A stretch of DNA of 64,000 nucleotides from Curtobacterium pusillum (GCF_007673235.1 NZ_VDZH01000002.1:265652-329651), one strand, 5' to 3'. Shown: positions 9,525 to 18,370, counted from the stretch's first letter. Translations and numbers: made by a program. Notes: generated from the letters alone by a model not told the origin.

Positions 9525-10798
9525 CGACCCCACCCGTCTCCCGGCGCGGGCTGTTCGGCGCGGGTGTCGCCGCAGCCGGCGCCGGCGTCGGGGCGGCGGC
9601 CGGGATCGCCGGAGCCACCGCTGCGACCGGGGTGAACCCGTTCACCGCGGCGACGAACGGCGACGAGTCGATCGACCTCTCGCAGAGCCACCCGTTCTAC
9701 GCGACCGCCGCCCGGCAGCCCCAGGGCGGCGTGCAGACCGCACCCCAGCGGTACTGCGTGTTCATGACGTTCGACATGTCGTCGAGCGTGGTGACGGACC
9801 TGCAGGTGCTGCTCGCCCGCTGGTCGGCGTCGATCGCGCAGCTGCAGGCGGGCAAGACCGTCGGCAGCGTCGAACCCGCGCACGGCGACGGCGTCGGTGC
9901 GGACACCGGCGAGGCGCTCGACCTCGGCCCCGCGTCCCTCACCGTGACCGTCGGACTCGGCCCCGGGATCTTCGACGAGCGCTTCGGCCTCGCGTCGAAG
10001 AAGCCGACGCACCTCGCCGCGATCCCGACGCTGCCGAGCGACAACCTCGACGAAGGACTCACCGGCGGGGACCTCTCCCTGCAGGCCTGCGCCGACGACC
10101 CCCAGGTGGCGTACCACGCCGTCCGTGACCTCGCCCGGATGGCACGGGGGACCGCGACCGTGCGGTGGACCGTGCTCGGCTTCGGCCGGGCCTCGGCGGG
10201 GCCGAACCAGTCGACGCCGCGGAACCTCATGGGGTTCAAGGACGGCACCCGCAACATCACCACCGACGAGGACTACGACCGCTTCGTGTGGATCGACGAC
10301 GCCGGCGACGGCGCGGAGTGGATGCGCGGCGGCACGTACCAGGTGGCCCGGAAGATCCGGATGAACATCGAGATCTGGGACGCCGACGTCGTCAGCGACC
10401 AGCAGCGGGTGTTCGGTCGGACGAAGATCGAGGGCGCACCGCTCTCCGGCGGGTCCGAGCACACCACCCCGGACTTCGCTGCCGTGCACAAGGGTGGCGA
10501 GACGAAGATCGACCCGACGTCGCACATCGCCCTCGCGGCACACGAGGCGAACGGCGGCGTGAAGATCCTCCGGCGTCCGTACAACTACACGGACGGTCTG
10601 AACCAGTACGGGCAGCTCGACGCGGGACTGCTCTTCACGGCGTACATGAACGACCCGGAGCACTTCACGACGCTCCAGCGGAAGCTCGGCGCCTCGGACC
10701 GCCTGAACGAGTACATCTCGCACATCGGGTCCGCGGTGTTCGCCGTGCCGCCCGCGCCCCGCAAGGGCTCCTACATCGGCGAGCAGCTCTTCCGCTGA
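9521..10798 (+). CDS. efeB: EfeB, Tat-exported Dyp-type heme peroxidase
   Basis: A 425-residue DyP-type peroxidase. The N-terminus carries a twin-arginine signal (S7-R8-R9-G10-L11-F12) followed by an Ala/Gly-rich hydrophobic stretch, so the folded heme enzyme should be exported by Tat. The family's GxxDG motif is at 238-242 (GFKDG, D241). EfeB acts on iron or heme outside the cell as part of EfeUOB. The GTG start overlaps the efeO stop (GTGA). A hairpin terminator follows at 10820. Confidence 0.94.
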   Translation: MTTPPVSRRGLFGAGVAAAGAGVGAAAGIAGATAATGVNPFTAATNGDESIDLSQSHPFYATAARQPQGGVQTAPQRYCVFMTFDMSSSVVTDLQVLLARWSASIAQLQAGKTVGSVEPAHGDGVGADTGEALDLGPASLTVTVGLGPGIFDERFGLASKKPTHLAAIPTLPSDNLDEGLTGGDLSLQACADDPQVAYHAVRDLARMARGTATVRWTVLGFGRASAGPNQSTPRNLMGFKDGTRNITTDEDYDRFVWIDDAGDGAEWMRGGTYQVARKIRMNIEIWDADVVSDQQRVFGRTKIEGAPLSGGSEHTTPDFAAVHKGGETKIDPTSHIALAAHEANGGVKILRRPYNYTDGLNQYGQLDAGLLFTAYMNDPEHFTTLQRKLGASDRLNEYISHIGSAVFAVPPAPRKGSYIGEQLFR

Positions 10799-10819
10799 GG
10801 CGTCGCCGAGGCGTTGAGT

Positions 10820-10858
10820 GGGTGCCCTCCGTCGTTTCCCTGGAGACGGAGAGCACCC
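10820..10858 (+). terminator. Hairpin after efeB
   Basis: Arms 10820-10833 (GGGTGCCCTCCGTC) and 10845-10858 pair over 14 bp with one mismatch across an 11-nt loop. No T-tract follows, which is common in high-GC actinobacteria. The gene-free interval to 11110 also holds a short palindrome (10912-10925) and the large nested repeat at 11036. I see no coding potential in it. Confidence 0.6.
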
Positions 10859-11035
10859 GCGTCGCGGAGTCCCCCGGGCGGAACCACCGTCCGGGTTGAG
10901 AGGCGACCCAGCGCGACGCGTCGCGATGCGACAGCCAGAGCGTACCCCGCGGATCGCCGGAACCGCAGGGAAGTACCGTGATGGGACAGGCTCGCCAACC
11001 ACCTGCGGACGCGCGCCGACACGGCGGACCGGCGC

Positions 11036-11108
11036 CGTGCCTCCAGGGCGGTCGAGAACGGGCCGTCCCACCATGGTGAGACAGCCCGTTCCCTGCCTGG
11101 AGGCGCGG
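11036..11108. repeat. Nested palindromic repeat at a convergent junction
   Basis: The outer arms (11036-11047 and 11097-11108) match the CCTCCAG/CTGGAGG palindrome family with one mismatch. Inside them a second 17-bp stem (11057-11073 with 11076-11092) pairs with only G-U type changes. The unit ends two bases before the 5'-nucleotidase stop codon and lies between convergent genes, so a role as a two-way terminator is likely. Confidence 0.7.
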
Positions 11109-11110
11109 TG

Positions 11111-13450
11111 TCAGTCCGTCGGGACCGTCGCCTCGCGACGTGCTCGGTTCCGGCGCACGAGCACCAGAGACACGAGCCCCGCGAGGAGCAGGATGCCCGC
11201 CGCGATGGCCGGTGCTGCGATGTCCGCGCCCGTGTAGGCGAGGGCTCCGCCGGCGTTCGCCGGGACCGACCCGTCGACGACGCCGTCTCCGTCTGTGTCG
11301 ACGCCCGGGGAACCACCGGTGCCGCCGCCCGCGCCGGGCGTGCCCGCACCCGGCGTGCCCGGGGCCGTGGGGTCGGTCGGGTCGACGACCGCGGCGACGG
11401 GGATCGTCACCGCGAGCGTGATCGTCTGCCCGTTCGGCAGCGAGACGACGAGCGGCTCGTCCGTCGTGGCGGTCGGCGTGACCGCAGCGGCGAGGGTCGT
11501 CGTGGCGAACGCACGTGCGGCTGCGGCGACCGGGTTCGTCGTCGCTCCCGGCACCCGGAAGGTCAGGGTCGCGGTGCCCTGCTCGTCGGTCTTGTCGATC
11601 ACGGTCGGGTCGACGTCGTCAGTGGCGAGCGGCTCGCCGTCACCTGCTGCGATCGAGACCGTGCCGGCCTTCGCGGGGTCGTCGCTCGAGAACACGAGCG
11701 AGGAGAGCCGCACCGAGACCTCGTCGCCTGGCTGGAAGCCGCCCTCGGGGGTCGGGGTCACCGTCACACCGACGGCTCCCTGGTCGGTCGGCGGGGAGAC
11801 CTTCGGCGTGGTGGTGAAGTAGTCCACCTGCGCCTGCAGGTCGACCTGGCCCGAGTCGGCCTTGTTCGTGCCGGTCGCGAAGGCGGCGAAGTTGTCGCCA
11901 CCCGTCGACAGGAACGAGTTGACCGTGACCTTGAGGGTGTCGGTGAGGGCGATCGGCTCCCCGCGGAGGGTCATCGCCGTGATGCGCTCGCCGCGACCCT
12001 TCGACGGGTCGTAGGTGTACGCGAAGCCGTTCGAGACGCCGAGCTTCAGGAACGGTCGCTCGAGGCCGTCGGGCTGCCACTGCTGCTCGAGGGCGGCCTT
12101 GATCTGCGCGCCGGTCATGTCCTCGGTGACGAGGGTGTTCGCGAACGGCTGGACGAGCGCGGCCTCCTTGTAGGTGACGGTGCCGTCGGGGTCGCCCGCT
12201 CCGCTCGACTTGTAGAGCATGTCGGTCCGGAGGCCGCCCGGGTTCATGAAGGCGACCTGCGAGCCGTTCCGTTCGGTCGCGGCACGCTGGACCTCGGCGA
12301 TGTAGTTGCCGAGCGCCGACTCGCCACCGCGGTTCTCCGTGGTGCGGTCGGACTGAACGGCGCGGCGCAGGTCGCCGGTGATCTCACCGAGCTTCTCGCC
12401 GCCCTTCACATCGGCCACGGCCTTCGCGGCGGTGACGATCCCGGTGACGGCGTCCACCGACGTCTGATTGGCGGGGACCGTGGTCTCCGCGTTGATCGAC
12501 TTCACCTCGGAGGTGATGCCGGTCAGCTTCTTGTCCGCACCGACCGTGAGGCGCAGGTGGCCGTAGTTCACGCCGTACGACCCGGTCTGGATCACCGGAC
12601 GCTTCCTTCCGTCCGGGCCGGCGATCGAGTGGTTGTACGTCGCGTGGGTGTGTGCGGAGACGATCGCGGAGACCCTCGACGAGACACCGGACGTGATCTT
12701 GCCGAACGCGCCCGTGCCGGTGGCGTCGGCGATCGCGCTCGTCGTCGCACCCTCGTGCACGAGCAGGACGAGGACGTCGGCCTCGTCGTTCTCGGTCTTG
12801 CCGTCCGTCAGCTGCTCGGCGTAGCGGTTCACCTGGCTGACGATCGGGGCCATCGCGAGGCCCTCGACACCGCCGGGGCTGACGAGGCCGGGGATGAGGT
12901 CCTCGGTGGTCGCACCGATGAAGCCGACCCGCACACCGCCCTTCTCGATGACCCGGTACGGCTCGAACGCGGGCGTCGTGGTGCCCTCGTCGACGATGTT
13001 CGCCGAGAGGTAGGGCCAGTCGGCGCGGTCCTCGATGCGACCGGTCAGGTCGCTCTGGCCCTTGTCGAGCTCGTGGTTGCCGATCGCGCTCACGTCGAGG
13101 TGCATGGCGTTCAGGGCGTCGATCGTCGGCGCGTCCTGCTGGATGAGCGAGGTGAACGTCGAGGCGCCGACGTTGTCGCCGACGCTCGCGAAGATGGTGT
13201 TCGGGTTGGCCTCGCGGTAGGACTGCACGACGCCGGCGAGCTTCGCGGCGCCGGCTGCCTTGTCGGCTGCGGTGCCCTCGGACTCGATGCGGCCGTGGAA
13301 GTCGTTCACGTCGAGGATGTCGATGGTGGTGTCGCCCTCGGCGGCGAGGGCGGCGGACGGGACGGACAGGGCGACCAGCACGCCGACGGTGGCGAGTGCT
13401 GCGCTGCCGACGAGGCGCCGTCGTCGGCGCGGGGAGGTGTGAGCGTTCAT
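11111..13450 (-). CDS. Cell-wall-anchored 5'-nucleotidase/phosphoesterase
   Basis: A 779-residue exported enzyme. After a signal peptide (cut near ALA-AEG, about residue 37) comes a calcineurin-like metallophosphatase domain with D47-V-N-D50-F-H, GDNVGAS at 91-97 and GNHELD at 124-129. The 5'-nucleotidase C-terminal domain follows. It should hydrolyse extracellular nucleotides to release nucleoside and phosphate. The C-terminus has LAYTG (737-741), a hydrophobic helix and an Arg-rich tail, a sortase signal of the LAxTG type used by class E sortases. The ATG at 13450 begins the signal peptide; longer in-frame starts add an unlikely extension. Confidence 0.92.
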   Translation of the reverse strand: MNAHTSPRRRRRLVGSAALATVGVLVALSVPSAALAAEGDTTIDILDVNDFHGRIESEGTAADKAAGAAKLAGVVQSYREANPNTIFASVGDNVGASTFTSLIQQDAPTIDALNAMHLDVSAIGNHELDKGQSDLTGRIEDRADWPYLSANIVDEGTTTPAFEPYRVIEKGGVRVGFIGATTEDLIPGLVSPGGVEGLAMAPIVSQVNRYAEQLTDGKTENDEADVLVLLVHEGATTSAIADATGTGAFGKITSGVSSRVSAIVSAHTHATYNHSIAGPDGRKRPVIQTGSYGVNYGHLRLTVGADKKLTGITSEVKSINAETTVPANQTSVDAVTGIVTAAKAVADVKGGEKLGEITGDLRRAVQSDRTTENRGGESALGNYIAEVQRAATERNGSQVAFMNPGGLRTDMLYKSSGAGDPDGTVTYKEAALVQPFANTLVTEDMTGAQIKAALEQQWQPDGLERPFLKLGVSNGFAYTYDPSKGRGERITAMTLRGEPIALTDTLKVTVNSFLSTGGDNFAAFATGTNKADSGQVDLQAQVDYFTTTPKVSPPTDQGAVGVTVTPTPEGGFQPGDEVSVRLSSLVFSSDDPAKAGTVSIAAGDGEPLATDDVDPTVIDKTDEQGTATLTFRVPGATTNPVAAAARAFATTTLAAAVTPTATTDEPLVVSLPNGQTITLAVTIPVAAVVDPTDPTAPGTPGAGTPGAGGGTGGSPGVDTDGDGVVDGSVPANAGGALAYTGADIAAPAIAAGILLLAGLVSLVLVRRNRARREATVPTD

Positions 13451-13498
13451 CGCCCAAGAACCTATGAAACCGCACAGCCGGCACGCCAGTGCATGCCG

Positions 13499-13531
13499 CA
13501 ACACGTCACGTGTTGTTCACACACGCAACAC
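13499..13531. repeat. Overlapping CGTGTTG inverted repeats
   Basis: CAACACG at 13499-13505 pairs with CGTGTTG at 13509-13515 (3-nt spacer), and the same CGTGTTG can instead pair with CAACACG at 13526-13532. The cluster lies just below the sugar isomerase stop and above the 5'-nucleotidase start on the same strand. It could be a terminator for the first gene or an operator for the second; the two alternative pairings are suggestive only. Confidence 0.4.
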
Positions 13532-13536
13532 GGCGG

Positions 13537-14475
13537 TCACCGCTCCGGTGCTCGTTCGACCGCGATGAGCGGCCGCAGGGTCCGGTGGGCGATCCGCAGC
13601 CCCTCGAGGACCTTGTCGTCGGTACCGCCCCAGAGCGGGTCCTCGTGCTCGACGCTCAGTGTGCCGTCGAAGCCCGCCTCGTACAGCCGGTCGACCACGT
13701 GCGGCCAGTCCACGACACCGCGCCCGGGCACCCTGAAGCGCCACCACCCCATGTCCCACGGGTCGTCGCCCTTGTCGACCTTGCCGAAGAACCCGTACTG
13801 GTCGCGCTTCGCGGGGAAGAGTTCGAGGTCCTTCGCCTGCGCGTGCACGATGTGCTCGGCGAACGGCAGGATCGTCTCGACCGGGTCGATGCCGATCCAG
13901 GTCAGGTGCGAGGGGTCCCAGTTCAGGCCGAAGCCGAGCCCCGTGACCCAATCCCAGAGTTCGGGGGAGTACGCGAGGTTGCCCGGGTAGCCGTCCGGGT
14001 GCCAGCCCTCCATGACGCAGTTCTCGATGATGAGCCGCACGCCGCGTTCGCCGGCGTAGTCGACGAGCTCCGGCAGGACCTGGTCGCCGAGCGCCATGTT
14101 CTCGCGCACCGACAGGCTGTTGTCGCGCCCGATGAACGTCCCGACGTACGGCACTCCGACCATCGCCGCGGCGTCGACCGCGCGCTTGAGGTGCTCGTGT
14201 ACGGAAGCACGGTGCGCGAGGTCCTGGTGCAGGTTGTTCTCGTAGTACGCGAACGCCGAGATCTCGAGCCCGGTCCGGTCGAGCAGCTCCCGCGTCGACT
14301 GGGCGTCGTCGTCCGTGAAGGTGGCGACGGGCAGGTGCGCCGCCTCGAAGTCGCGGCCGCCGGTGCCCGGCCACACGCCGACCTCGAGCCGTTCGTAGCC
14401 CTGCTCCTGGGCGAACGCGGCGATGCGGTCGAGCGACCACCCGGGCAGGCAGGCGGTCAGCATCCCGAGCTTCAT
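13537..14475 (-). CDS. Sugar phosphate isomerase/epimerase (TIM barrel)
   Basis: A 312-residue protein of the xylose-isomerase-like TIM-barrel superfamily. It has metal-ligand type segments typical of the family: IENC near the middle, NWDPSHL, HAQAKDLE and a late SVEHEDP. These proteins act on cyclic polyols or keto-sugars; the true substrate is not evident. The ATG overlaps the Gfo/Idh/MocA dehydrogenase stop by four bases, so the two enzymes probably act in sequence, for example in inositol-like or glycoside-derived sugar breakdown. That pathway assignment is inference. Confidence 0.86.
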   Translation of the reverse strand: MKLGMLTACLPGWSLDRIAAFAQEQGYERLEVGVWPGTGGRDFEAAHLPVATFTDDDAQSTRELLDRTGLEISAFAYYENNLHQDLAHRASVHEHLKRAVDAAAMVGVPYVGTFIGRDNSLSVRENMALGDQVLPELVDYAGERGVRLIIENCVMEGWHPDGYPGNLAYSPELWDWVTGLGFGLNWDPSHLTWIGIDPVETILPFAEHIVHAQAKDLELFPAKRDQYGFFGKVDKGDDPWDMGWWRFRVPGRGVVDWPHVVDRLYEAGFDGTLSVEHEDPLWGGTDDKVLEGLRIAHRTLRPLIAVERAPER

Positions 14476-15641
14476 CGGATCTCCCTCCACGAGCCGTCGG
14501 CGGCACTGCCGATCACGGCGTCGATGATGCGTGCCGAGCGGGCTCCGTCGGCGAAGGTCGGCAGCCCCTCGGGCCACCCGTCGGGGTCGGACCCGCTCCG
14601 GACCGCGGCGTAGGTGTCTGCCACGAAGGCGGCGAAGGCGTCGAGGTAGCCCTGCGGGTGGCCGGACGGCACGAGCGCCAGACGCCGCTGGTCTGGAACA
14701 CCGAGCGCCGGGTCACGGACGACGATCTGCGCACCGCGCTCGTTGCCGAACCACGCCGACTCGGGCTGCTCCTGGTCGAACGCCGCCGACCCCAGGGTGC
14801 CGTCGATCTCGAACCACAGCCGGTTCTTCCGCCCTGCCGACACCTGCGAGATGACGACGTTGCCGATCCGACCGGTGCCGGTGCGGAAGGTGGCGACCGC
14901 GGTGTCCTCGGTCGTGACCTCGGCCCGTTGCGAGGCGTCCGCGACGGGGTCGGGGTCGGGGGAGCCCGAGAACGACGGACCCGAGGCAGCCGGTCGGGTG
15001 GGGTAGACGACGTCGGTCGCGGCGGAGACCGAGGCGAACGGGTCACCGGTGACGAACTCGACGAGGTCGCACCAGTGCGAGCCGATGTCCGCGAACGCGC
15101 GCGAGAGCCCGCCGGACCCGGCGTCGACCCGCCACGACGACGCGTCCTCGTCGAGCATCCAGTCCTGCAGGTAGTGCCCGTGCACGGCGAGCACGCGGCC
15201 GAGGTCGCCGTCGGCGATGCGGCCGCGGATCTCGCGGATGATCGGGTGGTAGCGGTACACGAAGGGGACCGTCGCGACGACGCCCGCCTGCCGTGCCGCG
15301 TCCACGAGCTCGGCGGCCTGGGCGGCGTCGATCGCCAGGGGCTTCTCGCACACCACGTTGATGCCGGCACGGATCACGGCGAGGGCCTGCGGGTGGTGCT
15401 GGTCGTTCGGCGTGCAGATGTGCACGACGTCGGGCGCGTCCGCGATCACCTCGTCGAGGGAGGCGTACCCGCGGGGGAGATCGAGCTGCGCGGCCACCTG
15501 CTCGGACCTCGCCTGGTTCCGGCCGAGCACCCCGAGGACCTCCGCGCCGGCCGCGCGAGCGGCCCGTGCGTGCACCCCGGCGATCATGCCGGTCCCGACC
15601 ACGGCGACGCGCAGGCGTCGCCCTCCGTACCCACTGCTCAT
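14472..15641 (-). CDS. Gfo/Idh/MocA-family oxidoreductase
   Basis: A 389-residue NAD(P)-dependent dehydrogenase. The N-terminal Rossmann domain has the glycine-rich GTGMIAGVHA loop near residue 16, CTPNDQHH, and the family signature CEKPLA; the larger C-terminal alpha/beta domain follows. Such enzymes oxidise or reduce sugars or polyols. The ATG at 15641 starts directly before the dinucleotide-binding strand. An open frame continues far upstream but only as a shadow of genes on the other strand. It is the first gene of a two-gene unit with the isomerase and is divergent from the glucose-6-phosphate dehydrogenase gene 81 nt away. Confidence 0.9.
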   Translation of the reverse strand: MSSGYGGRRLRVAVVGTGMIAGVHARAARAAGAEVLGVLGRNQARSEQVAAQLDLPRGYASLDEVIADAPDVVHICTPNDQHHPQALAVIRAGINVVCEKPLAIDAAQAAELVDAARQAGVVATVPFVYRYHPIIREIRGRIADGDLGRVLAVHGHYLQDWMLDEDASSWRVDAGSGGLSRAFADIGSHWCDLVEFVTGDPFASVSAATDVVYPTRPAASGPSFSGSPDPDPVADASQRAEVTTEDTAVATFRTGTGRIGNVVISQVSAGRKNRLWFEIDGTLGSAAFDQEQPESAWFGNERGAQIVVRDPALGVPDQRRLALVPSGHPQGYLDAFAAFVADTYAAVRSGSDPDGWPEGLPTFADGARSARIIDAVIGSAADGSWREIR

Positions 15642-15722
15642 GGTGCTCCCTCGCGCCGAACTGGTCCCACCGTATCGGCGTCTCCCGGCCACGCGCCGGA
15701 ACGCATGAGTACGTTCTGGGGC

Positions 15723-17147
15723 ATGTCGAGCCTCCAGACCTCCCTGCTCATCCTCGGTGCCAGCGGTGACCTGTCCAAGCGCCTGCTGCTGCCGGGCCTC
15801 GCCACCCTGCTCGAGGTGAAGACCGACTGGGACGTCCAGCTCGTCGGCGCCGGCGTGGAGGACATCTCGGACGCCGACTGGAAGGCGCAGGTCCGAGAGT
15901 CCTTCGAGAACGCGCAGGCGTCGAAGAACGAGGAGGACGAGGGTGCGAAGGACGGTGGCGAACGGCTGAGCAAGCGGCTCGTGGACGTCATCGAGGCCTC
16001 GTCGTACCGCAAGGCCGACGTCACCGACGCCGACGACCTGAAGGCGCTGCTCGGTGACTGCGCGCACGACCCGGCGATCTACTTCGCCCTGCCGCCCGCC
16101 GTGACCGAGAAGAGCTGCGCCGTGCTCAAGGGCATCGACCTTCCGTCCGGGACGCGCCTGGCGCTCGAGAAGCCGTTCGGCACCGACGCGGCGAGTGCCG
16201 AGGCCCTCAACGACCTGCTGCACTCGTTCCTGCCCGAGGAGCGCATCCACCGCGTCGACCACTTCCTCGGGCGCTCCACCGTCCTCAACCTGCTCGGCCT
16301 CCGGTTCGCGAACCGCATCGTCGAGCCGCTGCTCTCCAGCGCGCACGTCGAGCGCGTCGACATCGTCTACGACGAGACCCTCGGTCTGGAGGGACGTGCC
16401 CGGTACTACGACAAGGCCGGCGCGCTCGTCGACATGATCCAGAGCCACCTCCTGCAGGTGATGGCCGTGGTCGCGATGGAGGCACCGGCGTCGATCGACG
16501 CCGACGACCTCCGGACCCAGAAGGAGCTCGTGCTGCGCGCCGTTCGGCCGTGGCGCGGCGACGTCGTCGCCGCCGGCAAGCGCGCCCGCTACACGGCGGG
16601 TTCCGTCGGGGAGCGGAAGCTGCCGAGCTACGCCGACGAGGACGGGGTCGACCCGTCGCTCGGCACCGAGACCCTCGCCCAGCTCACCCTGGAGATCGCG
16701 AACTGGCGCTGGGCCGGTGTGCCGTTCACCCTGCGCTCGGGGAAGGCCCTCGCGGAGCAGCGGCGCGAGATCGTCATCACGTTCAAGGACTCGCCGCACG
16801 TCCCCGTCGGGCTGACGGGAGCGCAGCGTCCGGACCGACTCCGCATCTGGATCGCCCCCGACGAGATGCAGCTCGAGCTCAACGTGAACGGCCCCGGCGA
16901 CCCGTACACGATCGACCACACCACGCTCGAGACGACGTTCAACCCCGGTCGGCTGAGCGCCTACGGCGAGGTCCTCGCCGGGGTCCTCGAAGGCGACGCC
17001 ACGCTGTCCGTCCGCGGCGACAGCGCTGTGCAGGGCTGGAAGGTCGTCGAGCCGTTCCTGCAGGCCTGGCGCGACGGGACGACCCCGCTCGACGAGTACC
17101 CCGCCGGTTCGGAGGGCCCCGAGTCCTGGGACAACATCGACGCGTGA
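15723..17147 (+). CDS. zwf: Glucose-6-phosphate dehydrogenase
   Basis: A 474-residue NAD(P)-dependent glucose-6-phosphate dehydrogenase, first step of the pentose phosphate pathway. The NADP loop GASGDLSKR is at 12-20 and EKPFG follows. The active-site segment is RVDHFLGR at 177-184, against the usual RIDHYLGK, a conservative variation. The ATG at 15723 fits a leaderless promoter (TACGTT at 15710-15715, 7 nt before the start); another in-frame ATG lies at 15705. The usual zwf partners (tal, tkt, opcA, pgl) are absent, so this may be a secondary paralogue. Confidence 0.88.
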   Translation: MSSLQTSLLILGASGDLSKRLLLPGLATLLEVKTDWDVQLVGAGVEDISDADWKAQVRESFENAQASKNEEDEGAKDGGERLSKRLVDVIEASSYRKADVTDADDLKALLGDCAHDPAIYFALPPAVTEKSCAVLKGIDLPSGTRLALEKPFGTDAASAEALNDLLHSFLPEERIHRVDHFLGRSTVLNLLGLRFANRIVEPLLSSAHVERVDIVYDETLGLEGRARYYDKAGALVDMIQSHLLQVMAVVAMEAPASIDADDLRTQKELVLRAVRPWRGDVVAAGKRARYTAGSVGERKLPSYADEDGVDPSLGTETLAQLTLEIANWRWAGVPFTLRSGKALAEQRREIVITFKDSPHVPVGLTGAQRPDRLRIWIAPDEMQLELNVNGPGDPYTIDHTTLETTFNPGRLSAYGEVLAGVLEGDATLSVRGDSAVQGWKVVEPFLQAWRDGTTPLDEYPAGSEGPESWDNIDA

Positions 17148-17174
17148 CGAGCACCGCCGCGTAACGTCCCCCAC

Positions 17175-17960
17175 GTGACCACGATCGACGACGTCCTGCA
17201 GACCGTTCCCGAACCAGCCGGAGCCGACATCCGTGTCGAACCGGTGCGCTACGACCACGAGGGCACCGCGCTCCTCGGGGTGCTCGCGAAGGACGCCGCG
17301 GTCTCCGGACCCCGTCCGGCAGTGCTGGTCGTGCACGACTGGCACGGCGTCAACGAGCACGTCGAGGCGCGCGTGACCATGCTCGCCCGGCTCGGCTACG
17401 TCGCGTTCGGTGCGGACATCTACGGCGAGGGAGTGCGCCCGGGGGACGACACCGCGGGACAGGTCGCCGGCTCGTTCTACCAGGACCTCCCGCTGCTCCG
17501 CGCCCGCGCGCTCGCCGGGTTCGAGCGGCTCCGCCAGGACCCCGACGTGGACCACACCCGCATCGTCGTGATGGGGTACTGCTTCGGTGGCTCGACGGCC
17601 CTCGAACTCGCTCGCACCGGCGCGGACCTGGTCGGGGCGGTCTCGTTCCACGGAGGGCTCATCGTGCACGACCCCTCCGACGCCGCCGACATCCGCGCGC
17701 GGCTCCTCGTCCTCACCGGGGCATCCGACCCCGTCGTGCCGGACGAGAAGGTCGCTGCCTGGCAGGACGAGATGCGGGGCGCGCCGCACGTCGACTGGCA
17801 GGTCGTCACGTACGCCGGAGCGATGCACGCGTTCGCGGTGCCCGGCACCGACGCACCGGACCACGGGGCGCAGTACCAGGCCCGTGCCGACCGTCGGTCC
17901 TGGCAGGCGCTCGAGGTCTTCCTCGCCGAGGTCTTCGACGAGGAGCTCGGTGGGCTCTGA
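17175..17960 (+). CDS. Dienelactone hydrolase family protein
   Basis: A 261-residue alpha/beta hydrolase of the dienelactone hydrolase family. The nucleophile is Cys136 in GYCFGG. The N-terminal VHDWHG stretch and the late AMHAF, with the catalytic His, are typical. Family members hydrolyse dienelactones in aromatic breakdown or other small esters; the substrate here is unknown. The GTG start is preceded by TAACGT (17162-17167) at 7 nt, a leaderless promoter layout. It is downstream of and parallel to the glucose-6-phosphate dehydrogenase gene with a 27-nt gap. Confidence 0.88.
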   Translation: MTTIDDVLQTVPEPAGADIRVEPVRYDHEGTALLGVLAKDAAVSGPRPAVLVVHDWHGVNEHVEARVTMLARLGYVAFGADIYGEGVRPGDDTAGQVAGSFYQDLPLLRARALAGFERLRQDPDVDHTRIVVMGYCFGGSTALELARTGADLVGAVSFHGGLIVHDPSDAADIRARLLVLTGASDPVVPDEKVAAWQDEMRGAPHVDWQVVTYAGAMHAFAVPGTDAPDHGAQYQARADRRSWQALEVFLAEVFDEELGGL

Positions 17961-18000
17961 GCCGGCGACACGCCGGAGGACGATGCTGCGCACGGCTCGA

Positions 18001-18030
18001 TTGGCGTCGGGGCGGCACCTGTTGTAGAGT
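18001..18030 (+). promoter_or_regulatory. Promoter of tRNA-Arg
   Basis: TTGGCG (18001-18006) and TAGAGT (18025-18030) are separated by 18 bp and lie 24 nt before the mature tRNA 5' end, giving a short 5' leader for RNase P to remove. The prediction is from motif and spacing only. Confidence 0.5.
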
Positions 18031-18053
18031 CTTCCACGGCCGCAAGGCCACCT

Positions 18054-18126
18054 GCGCTCGTAGCTCAATGGATAGAGCATCTGACTACGGATCAGAAGGT
18101 TGGGGGTTCGAGTCCCTTCGAGCGCA
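18054..18126 (+). tRNA. tRNA-Arg (anticodon ACG)
   Basis: The cloverleaf is readable. Acceptor stem GCGCTCG (18054-18060) pairs with CGAGCGC (18119-18125), with discriminator A at 18126. The D arm is GCTC...GAGC. The anticodon arm TCTGA-CTACGGA-TCAGA gives anticodon ACG. The T loop is TTCGAGT, with two G-U pairs at the base of its stem. CCA is not encoded. ACG (read with inosine) decodes the CGU, CGC and CGA arginine codons. A strong hairpin follows at 18144. Confidence 0.96.
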
Positions 18127-18143
18127 CGCAACACCGAACAGAC

Positions 18144-18180
18144 CGAAGGCCCCGTCGCATCGCGACGGGGCCTTCGTCGT
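18144..18180 (+). terminator. Terminator after tRNA-Arg
   Basis: CGAAGGCCCCGTCG (18144-18157) pairs perfectly with 18163-18176 around a 5-nt loop. The mixed CGTCGTCT tail replaces a true T-tract. It begins 17 nt after the tRNA 3' end and is a convincing terminator for it. Confidence 0.8.
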
Positions 18181-18182
18181 CT

Positions 18183-18261
18183 CGTCTCGTCGAAACGAGA
18201 CGGCCGGCCGCCGGCGAGACGCCGCACCGCTGGCGAGACGCCGCCGGATCCGGCGGTGTCT
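18183..18261. repeat. Cluster of further hairpins after tRNA-Arg
   Basis: CGTCTCGT-CGAA-ACGAGACG (18183-18202) is a perfect 8-bp stem with a 4-nt loop. A 26-bp palindrome centred on CCGCCGGATCCGGCGG (core 18241-18256) follows. Between them the 12-mer GGCGAGACGCCG occurs twice in tandem (from about 18223 and 18232), and an inverted relative (GGCGTCTCGC) lies just downstream. No gene is supported. It could be terminator decoration or a small structured RNA. Confidence 0.45.
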
Positions 18262-18305
18262 TCGGGAAGTGACGGCGTCTCGCGAGCCAGGCGGCGTCCT
18301 GAAGC

Positions 18306-18367
18306 GACCGGAAACGGACTGGAGGCACGTGGCGCGCCCGCCATGCGCCTCCAGTCCGCTTCCGGTC
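18306..18367. repeat. Palindromic repeat before a convergent stop
   Basis: Arms 18306-18334 and 18339-18367 pair over 29 nt with three mismatches. They include the family core CGGACTGGAGGC...GCCTCCAGTCCG. The repeat ends three bases before the stop codon of the small membrane gene on the other strand. Confidence 0.75.
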
Positions 18368-18370
18368 CTG

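Noticed and set aside
18054-18126. tRNA-Arg as an attachment site of an integrated element
   Set aside because: No integrase gene is near and I found no direct repeat of the tRNA 3' end downstream.
15642-18344. Open frame extending the Gfo/Idh gene far upstream
   Set aside because: It runs antisense to the glucose-6-phosphate dehydrogenase, dienelactone hydrolase and tRNA genes and shows only low-complexity shadow sequence.
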